Part shown: positions 7,901 to 10,575 of the stretch, in pieces
Numbering within the stretch: position 1 is the first letter of the stretch
How the letters are laid out: every line of letters begins with the position of its first letter
Source: DATKPE01 sp033854175
GTDB taxonomy: Bacteria; Bacteroidota; Ignavibacteria; UBA10030; SZUA-254
DNA length: 10,575 bases
Reading direction: 5' to 3'
Assembly (NCBI GenBank): GCA_033854175.1
Contig: JAWOKN010000058.1
Span: 1-10,575, forward strand
Translations under genes and position numbers: made by a program
Notes under the pieces: model-generated
The model's input: only the letters and a program-made list of their open reading frames with translations
What the model was told of the DNA's origin: nothing
Database searches by the model: none

Positions 7901-10125
7901 GGGACACCGTGCACATCACCATCAACGGAGCCGATTCGCACACCGTGGATTTCCTGAACGCGGCGAGCGGCAGGACGAAGATCTGGACAGGGACAGCGGA
8001 CGCATGCTGGGGGAATCACCTCAACTGGAGCCCGCAGGTCTTGCCGACGGGTGGTGACAGCATTATCATCAGTGCGGATCATGCATGGAGAGTGCCGCAG
8101 ATGCCGGGCTATTCCGGCTGCACGGCACTGGCAGTGAACCCGAACGCGGCTGTCGAAATGCCGTTGACGGATAGTGTGGAGATGGCGCAGGGAATACTTG
8201 TCAACGGGTCGGTCATCGTGGATCCTTCCGGAACACCGGTCATCACGCTTGACGGTGATCTCATCGGTACGGGATCATTCACGACGGGAAAGTCCACCGT
8301 CATCGTAAAAACCAGCCAACCGAGAAGCGTCCTCGGCGGCACATATTACAACCTCCAGATCGGTCCACCGACGTCCCGGGGATCCGCTCAGAAAAACCTG
8401 AGCACTTCGTCGAACAACATCCTGACCGGGAACACGCAGATCAACAACGTCCTGACGCTGAACGATAATATCAGTCTGGGGAAGGGCACATTGACCATCG
8501 CCAGTGATGATCCGGCGGCGATGGGAGGAGCCGGCGCAATTCCCGACGGCTCGATACTCCGGCCGATCCGGAATGCGGCCGTGCAGGAATACCGCTTTCA
8601 GTATGACAGCACCTACATTCAGTTCAGTGCGGGCGGAGGAACGCCCCAGCAGGTTCTCATGAAGTATTTGGACACGTCGCTCGTGGGATTCGGAACGACA
8701 TGGGACAGCATCAGTGCTGACATCGACACGACACAGCACACCATTGCGGTAACGAACGTGACGTCGCTGACACGCGATCTCCCCTTTGCATTCGGGGCGC
8801 AGGTCGGCGGCCGGTGGGCTCCCCTGCTGCATCATTTTTACGTCGTCCAGGCGGTTCCGGAAACCGGTTTCGTGGCAAAGATAAAGTTTGTCTACATGCC
8901 ATCGGATTTGCAGCCGGGCGTGCCGGAAGGGTCCCTTGTACTCCTGAAACTGCGGCTCGTGAGGAAGGACATTGCGGATTCGGTCTTTGCGGGATGGAAT
9001 CTGGTATCGGTTCCCGTGTTCTACAGTGATAATCATAAGAGCGCGATTTATCCGCTTCCCCCGAGTGACATGTACGGATATCAGCCCGGAGCGGGATACT
9101 GGGCGGCTGATCTTCTCACGGGGGGGACGGGGTACTGGATGAAATTCCTCTCGGATGAGAAATTTCTCTATTCCGGAATCGAACGCGCTGTTGATTCACT
9201 TGATCTCGAGCCCGGATGGGACCTCTTCGGAACAATCAGTTACCCGGTAAAAGCCGATCATGTCACATCGTCGATCGCCGGCAACATCCTCAGCAGCTTT
9301 TTCGGATACAACGGAGGATACTACAAAGCCGACACCTTGTGGCCCGGCCGGGCTTACTGGGTCAAACTTGGAAGTGCGGGAAAGATCACACTGGATCACT
9401 TTGCATCCGGGGTTGAAAAAAGGGGAGAGGAGGCACTCCCGGCCGACCTCAACGCACTCCGCATCCGGGATGCGGCGGGTCACATCGGGGAGCTCTATTT
9501 TGGCAGCTCCACCTCAGTCCATCAGGCGTACTTTGAATTACCGCCCGTACCGCCCGAAGGAGTCTTTGATATCCGGTACGGTAGCGCGAGGAATGTCGAG
9601 ATTTATCCGGTCAAGGATGACGCATCGCGGGAATATCTGATCCATATTCAGGGAGCGGTCTACCCCGTCACGCTGGAGTGGCGATTGCGCGATCCCGTGA
9701 AGCGTAATCTGGCGCTCGAGCTGGGATCGGGCGGGGTGAACGGGCGTGTGGTGCTTGACAAGGATGGAACCGTACGGATCGAAAATTCTGAAGTCAGGGA
9801 AATCCTGTTGATTTGTGAAAAGGTGAAGCCGGTGCCTACCGCATTTGCCCTGCGGCAATGTTATCCCAATCCGTTTAATCCAACGACACGGATAGATTTT
9901 GATCTGCCGGTCGCCTCGGAAGTAACGGTGAAGATATACGATCTGCTGGGCCGGGAGGTGGCAACCTTATCCGAGCGTGCCTTGTACGAGGCCGGGACAC
10001 AGAGTGTCGTGTTCAATGCATCCGACTGCGCGACGGGTGTCTATTTTTACCGTATGGAAGCGGTGAGGGTTGGAAATCCCGATAAAGTGTTCACAGATAT
10101 CAAAAAGATGCTCTTCGTCAAATAG
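1939..10125 (+). CDS. Giant T9SS-secreted modular surface protein (beta-propeller, 12 SdrD-B-like domains, sorting tail)
   Basis: 2728 residues from the ATG (AGGAGG eight bases upstream) to TAG at 10123-10125. Residues 1-25 are a Sec signal peptide with a probable cut at NA-Q. Then come: eight ~54-residue repeats (43-469), likely an eight-bladed beta-propeller; twelve ~100-residue SdrD-B/Cna-B-like domains (470-1682), many with a DxNxNGxxDxGE-type calcium loop; three divergent ~110-residue repeats (1683-2011); a beta-helix-like part opening with W...W...NW (2015 to ~2300); two GWN...GYW modules (2352 to ~2480); and a T9SS type A sorting domain (2632-2728). T9SS CTD proteins are moved across the outer membrane and usually anchored to the surface or released. 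The stalk-plus-propeller layout suggests an adhesin or surface-display protein. No protease, glycosidase or other catalytic motif was seen. The ligand is unknown. It appears monocistronic, with its own promoter and a downstream hairpin. Confidence 0.93.
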   Translation: MKSISRGRCLIILSLTILSTTILNAQWSRDPKVNTLVSGAARNQTAPRIISDGSSGAIIVWPDTRDTSATGTDIYAQRLSASGIAQWTANGVAIAKYGGDQTSPAIAADGRGGAFIVWQDNRKGNTDIYLQHIDGTGTTLLTGNGIPVCNDLSEQTHPVIVSDNLMGAIIVWEDYRNGNADIYAQHVDAAGNMNWTANGVSVVTAANNQTLPAIVSDNNGGAIIVWQDLRNSAYFDIYAQRISNTGLILWGAGGIAVSTAAGYQQNVSLASDGGTGAYLIWEDNRSDNTNVYAQHIHGDQSMGLPLNGLQVYSAANDQTQPRIVSDGSGGVIFSWVDRRNGQPDIYADRISAGDTMVWPSGGIAVCSAAGNQQNPRILSDGSGGAIIAWEDYRGGLPDIYAQRIASNGSLRWQGDGVAICTEATSQTVPVLVENSVHGAIIAWQDARKFSTQGFDIYAQLVNDIGTIGGYAIHGTLYSDLNQNGISDSGEAGLSGWKINLTGVMTKSLTTDASGNYSFDGLTPGMYTVKPEIKPGWIQTHYTDTIVSLPIGGDSVRIFPVFQLATIRGTAYNDRNHNGQYDGGEWGDSGRVIQVTGAASLTTTADKNGAFTFIGLQQGTYYVNEAGQTGYLPTSLPLVDTVVIDTPGEDISNIIFGSYRLGKITGKAFIDSVGDSSAYISRAHSGLQGWEVILTKGGTLIADTLTGSSGDYAFSNLDTGQYAIRETYQSGWYQMYPRTPADTMFADSVRGYRVTIDTSGTITASRDFGYFLGGTITAQEFRDITKDSLIAGDPGMQGWRVKLFKNGHPVSSGLTDGAGACQFTILPPGNYTVEESLFTDWRETVPRRDSVNQASILYGDSAGPRAFKVAMRSGKNLTLTFGNFQLGVISGHLLLDIAKDSIIIGDPPIPHWRIRLRGPVKLDTLTDGSGNYTFAHLDLGAYVVVATLVPWSSPTYPRVTFPGVFVDSGRRAYSIAIDSSGEQNMGKDFGISTTLITGTTFNDANGDGYKGFGDSGMAGVVVRLSGKKVDSTLSDPHGNYIFAGLDTGIYWINQDVPAGWRQTLPAFQGVYKDTLTTYASYKPGRDFGNFNMGSIAGSVYYDRDSNGIISAGDIGLADKKVYLTGPRKDSTLTDSHGQYGFYGLPLGIYVVKEARLPGWIQTVPHDSVILTIASGSNSQNIDFGNTGNGRISGSVYLDTNSSGTAAGKPRLADWWVYLQGPYATDSLKTDSSVYLFTKLVPGTYLVSEKAKPGWRRTAPGAGGTYQVSLTSGGNITARDFGNFPFSQISGMVFSDGNGNGVFDGGEPGIPGVKIFITGSRNDSLLTGSDGTFTFTNLDTGRFTIREAVQPFVVRTLPKATDVYDDSVVSSGQIHAPKYFGNFTTTNITGSVFNDLVGNGIKDPGDPPLQGWNIHLQRVDGILAADSLVKSSDNGTFQFTGISPGVYVITEERPLGWSQTTPVQPDTVVVSAPGQQIINNNLGNYYYLFSGTVYDDYDGDGQQSSGEPGRPGVRLYLKKNGIVVDSTTSLNQGLYAFAGRGYGTYLITQLLPPGYIETGAPSSFTINQPSGGAVGNLNFGSFKLFSVAGVVYEDVNRNGVRDAGEGGLVQCVIALMKNSQLIATGTSLADGSYTFGSLGPGNYSLTQYIRTGYLKSYPVAPDSFAFTGQSGVAVAGKNFGNYLSPTRSITVRTFTDLDGSPVTRNDLTPKNWSMSLFRGSTLLKATVGASLDTTNLPEGRYTVQIADSTGGGWQSLGERHIIHRSGLSDSIITLSSPVFTDSFDLHTGESHLVDFLSTKYARIVIRTYGDADGSAATLADEEGLVRNTELYINFVSPENLVYSGTDSLLMKTDLGGGIYIVRQIPPANWKTIGRRINGRFRSTADDTVQIVINGGDADTVDFMSSLTGSIVVRNMRDDDGNIATATDRNYTPWNVAIYKDVISPLARIDSVDAESLTVHPFAGNYIIQQARGPQWKTIGTFLDGISIGARDTVHITINGADSHTVDFLNAASGRTKIWTGTADACWGNHLNWSPQVLPTGGDSIIISADHAWRVPQMPGYSGCTALAVNPNAAVEMPLTDSVEMAQGILVNGSVIVDPSGTPVITLDGDLIGTGSFTTGKSTVIVKTSQPRSVLGGTYYNLQIGPPTSRGSAQKNLSTSSNNILTGNTQINNVLTLNDNISLGKGTLTIASDDPAAMGGAGAIPDGSILRPIRNAAVQEYRFQYDSTYIQFSAGGGTPQQVLMKYLDTSLVGFGTTWDSISADIDTTQHTIAVTNVTSLTRDLPFAFGAQVGGRWAPLLHHFYVVQAVPETGFVAKIKFVYMPSDLQPGVPEGSLVLLKLRLVRKDIADSVFAGWNLVSVPVFYSDNHKSAIYPLPPSDMYGYQPGAGYWAADLLTGGTGYWMKFLSDEKFLYSGIERAVDSLDLEPGWDLFGTISYPVKADHVTSSIAGNILSSFFGYNGGYYKADTLWPGRAYWVKLGSAGKITLDHFASGVEKRGEEALPADLNALRIRDAAGHIGELYFGSSTSVHQAYFELPPVPPEGVFDIRYGSARNVEIYPVKDDASREYLIHIQGAVYPVTLEWRLRDPVKRNLALELGSGGVNGRVVLDKDGTVRIENSEVREILLICEKVKPVPTAFALRQCYPNPFNPTTRIDFDLPVASEVTVKIYDLLGREVATLSERALYEAGTQSVVFNASDCATGVYFYRMEAVRVGNPDKVFTDIKKMLFVK
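2065..3345 (+). repeat. Eight tandem propeller-blade repeats (residues 43-469)
   Basis: Units start at residues 43, 100, 154, 208, 263, 317, 371 and 425. The consensus is NQTxPxIVSDGxGGAIIVWxDxR, a short linker, DIYAQRI, a turn, then W, then GVAV. The invariant core is the W-x-D-x-R strand end, present in all eight units; DIYAQ is nearly invariant. Unit 5 is the most divergent: NVYAQ replaces DIYAQ and the later W is lost. Unit 8 is shorter and leads straight into the first stalk domain. Length, regularity and the strand-turn-strand pattern suggest a beta-propeller with one blade per unit, but this is inference; no structure or family match was run. Confidence 0.75.
3346..6984 (+). repeat. 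Twelve tandem SdrD-B/Cna-B-like domains (residues 470-1682)
   Basis: Domains start at residues 470, 564, 661, 773, 886, 994, 1092, 1188, 1285, 1384, 1486 and 1583 (94-113 residues each). The shared order is: an I-x-G-x-V/A-Y/F-x-D strand, an acidic loop, a G-(W/V)-x-(I/V)-x-L strand, the T-D-x-x-G-x-Y-x-F strand, L-x-x-G-x-Y-x-V, a G-W-x-Q-T segment, and a unit-closing DFGNF-like motif. These are hallmarks of the SdrD-B and Cna-B immunoglobulin-like folds that build rigid stalks in surface proteins. Domains 1, 2, 9 and 12 have near-canonical calcium loops; 6, 7, 10 and 11 keep partial ones; 3, 4, 5 and 8 have lost most of them. Confidence 0.85.
6985..7971 (+). repeat. Three divergent tandem repeats of unnamed type (residues 1683-2011)
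   Basis: Units at residues 1683-1798, 1799-1905 and 1906-2011. Each opens with an I-x-V/I-R strand followed by an acidic D-x-D-G-S/N loop (D1694/D1696, D1808/D1810, D1915/D1917) and a further acidic residue about 10 positions later. Each has a mid-unit W-x-(T/S)-(I/L)-G segment (W1751, W1867, W1973) and closes with a (T/H)-x-VDF-(L/M) strand. Units 2 and 3 share the most (WKTIG; VINGGDADTVDF against TINGADSHTVDF). They follow the stalk domains and probably derive from a related beta-sandwich, but they lack the DFGN end and the G-W-x-Q-T segment. Confidence 0.65.
7972..8991 (+). other. Beta-helix-like middle region of the giant protein
   Basis: Residues ~2012-2351. It begins with the motif W2016-T-G-T...W-G-N...NW...LP-T-GGDS-III. 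This resembles the opening of beta-helix-like segments in many T9SS-tailed proteins, where W...NW...P...D..xI introduces stacked short strands. It continues with I-V-x-G-S-V/L-x-V turns, GGTYYNLQIG, then N-T-Q-I-N-N-V-L-T-L-N-D-N-I-S-L-G and G-T-L-T-I, matching the short repeated rungs of such regions. From about residue 2210 to 2350 the sequence is beta-rich but not recognised. Confidence 0.5.
8992..9414 (+). repeat. Two GWN...GYW modules before the sorting tail
   Basis: Copy one opens with GWNLVSVPV at residue 2352 and holds GYQPGAGYW and then GTGYWMKF (W2400). Copy two opens with GWDLFGTIS at 2426 and holds FFGYNGGYY and then GRAYWVKL (W2474). The spacing between opening and final YW(M/V)K is about equal (47 and 47 residues). 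Paired modules like this are common just before T9SS tails in FCB-group proteins; their role is not established here. Confidence 0.6.
9832..10122 (+). other. T9SS type A C-terminal sorting domain (residues 2632-2728)
   Basis: The 97-residue tail carries YPNPFNPTT (2642-2650), an I-x-F-x-L-P strand, V-x-V-K-IYDLLGREV, G-x-Q-S-V-V-F-N-A, T-GVYFYRM, and a terminal K-K-M-L-F-V-K. This matches the Por secretion-tail/T9SS type A sorting domain pattern in order and length. In known systems it directs outer-membrane export and is often cut off by the PorU sortase. No T9SS machinery gene is in this window. Confidence 0.9.
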
Positions 10126-10163
10126 TATCGAAATACGCGCTTGCACTCGACCACGTTAAGACA

Positions 10164-10184
10164 CAGGATTATCCGGCAATCCTG
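10164..10184. repeat. Small hairpin after the giant gene
   Basis: CAGGATT (10164-10170) pairs with AATCCTG (10178-10184) around a 7-base loop, about 40 bases after the stop codon. There is no T-run, and it is weaker than the following hairpin. Confidence 0.35.
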
Positions 10185-10198
10185 ACAATATCATTGGG

Positions 10199-10237
10199 CA
10201 TAGAGAGGGGTGAGATTATCGACTCTCCCTCTCTATG
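10199..10237. terminator. Probable bidirectional terminator hairpin between convergent genes
   Basis: CATAGAGAGGG (10199-10209) and CCCTCTCTATG (10227-10237) form a perfect 11-bp stem with a 17-base loop; inside the loop GAG/CTC could extend pairing. It sits 73 bases after the stop of the giant gene and 47 bases beyond the stop of the convergent minus-strand gene, the expected place for a shared terminator. No T-tract follows on either strand, so it may act with Rho or as a 3'-end stabiliser. Confidence 0.6.
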
Positions 10238-10284
10238 TAATCCGGAACATACGTTTAGGCTCCGCGCGGAAGAGCGCCCACATC

Positions 10285-10575
10285 TCACAGATAGATCAAC
10301 AGCATGACTGTGGATGTTTGGGATTGGAATATGAGGGATGAATACGGATTACCCCCGGAATATTTTGAATAAGAAAAACCGATCATCTGTTCTCCGGCCA
10401 ATGAAATGGAGGATGTGAGCCGGTATTCGGCTCCGATCAACAGGATCCCGCCGATAAATTTGGCTATATCCACATTTTGAACCGACGAATCCGGGTAGCG
10501 ATAGGTATAATTATACTCCGTCCATCCCCCGTTGGCGACGACACCGATGTAGGGTGAAAGCGCATGATCGGGAAG
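10285..10575 (-). CDS. C-terminal part of a probable outer-membrane beta-barrel protein (N-terminus beyond right edge)
   Basis: The minus strand is open from the right edge to TGA at 10287-10285, giving 96 residues. A GTG at 10473 lies inside this frame, but the frame continues without a stop to the edge, so the gene is partial at its 5' end. The sequence alternates polar and hydrophobic residues in strands separated by turns: SPYIGVVANGG, then TEYNYTYRY, then FIGGILLIGAEYRL, then SISLAGEQMIGFSYSK, and a final strand ending LLIYL. This fits the last strands of an outer-membrane beta-barrel, which usually end in a hydrophobic or aromatic residue. The family cannot be named from this fragment. 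It is convergent with the giant gene. Confidence 0.6.
   Translation of the reverse strand, partial: LPDHALSPYIGVVANGGWTEYNYTYRYPDSSVQNVDIAKFIGGILLIGAEYRLTSSISLAGEQMIGFSYSKYSGGNPYSSLIFQSQTSTVMLLIYL

Noticed and set aside
2065..7971. Tandem repeats considered as a CRISPR-like or DNA-level array
   Set aside because: The repetition is at protein level, with 160-340 base units and diverged codons in one continuous reading frame; no short identical DNA repeats with spacers.
8275..9036. 253-codon minus-strand open frame inside the giant gene
   Set aside because: It lies antisense to a strongly supported coding region, is rich in Arg/His/Pro like a shadow frame, and has no motif or start signal.

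Overview
The window is dominated by one very large plus-strand gene (1939-10125, 2728 codons). It encodes a secreted, modular, repeat-rich surface protein ending in a type IX secretion (T9SS) C-terminal sorting domain. The C-terminal signature (YPNPFNPTT, then IYDLLGREV, then GVYFYRM) places the source in the Bacteroidota/Chlorobiota (FCB) group. The style, together with clear Shine-Dalgarno sequences and a sigma70-like promoter, fits an Ignavibacteria- or Chlorobiota-like lineage better than classical Bacteroidia. That placement is an inference from sequence style only.

Layout. 1-1009 (minus): N-terminal 336 codons of an exported M16 zinc metallopeptidase, running off the left edge. 1010-1938: a roughly 0.93 kb gap between divergently oriented genes, with no convincing intact gene. 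It holds a strong sigma70-type promoter reading right (1548-1576), a perfect 9-bp inverted repeat (1656-1676), and a coding-looking minus-strand fragment (1650-1919) that may be a gene remnant. 1939-10125 (plus): the giant protein. 10126-10284: a short intergenic region between convergent genes with two hairpins. 10285-10575 (minus): the C-terminal 96 codons of a beta-rich, probably outer-membrane protein, running off the right edge.

Giant protein, in order (residues counted from the ATG at 1939): signal peptide 1-25; eight ~54-residue repeats, a likely eight-bladed beta-propeller, 43-469; twelve ~100-residue SdrD-B/Cna-B-like domains, 470-1682; three ~110-residue repeats of a different, apparently unnamed type, 1683-2011; a beta-helix-like section opening with a W...W...NW motif, 2015 to about 2300; two copies of a GWN...GYW module, 2352 to about 2480; T9SS sorting domain 2632-2728. 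The twelve rod-like domains probably form a stalk displaying the propeller away from the cell, which suggests an adhesin or surface-layer role. No catalytic motif is visible in it.

All three genes look like cell-envelope or secreted functions, but nothing shows that they form one pathway: they lie on different strands with separate signals. The best candidates for something undescribed are the three-repeat module (1683-2011), the atypical calcium-loop variants within the twelve-domain stalk, and the minus-strand fragment in the leader.
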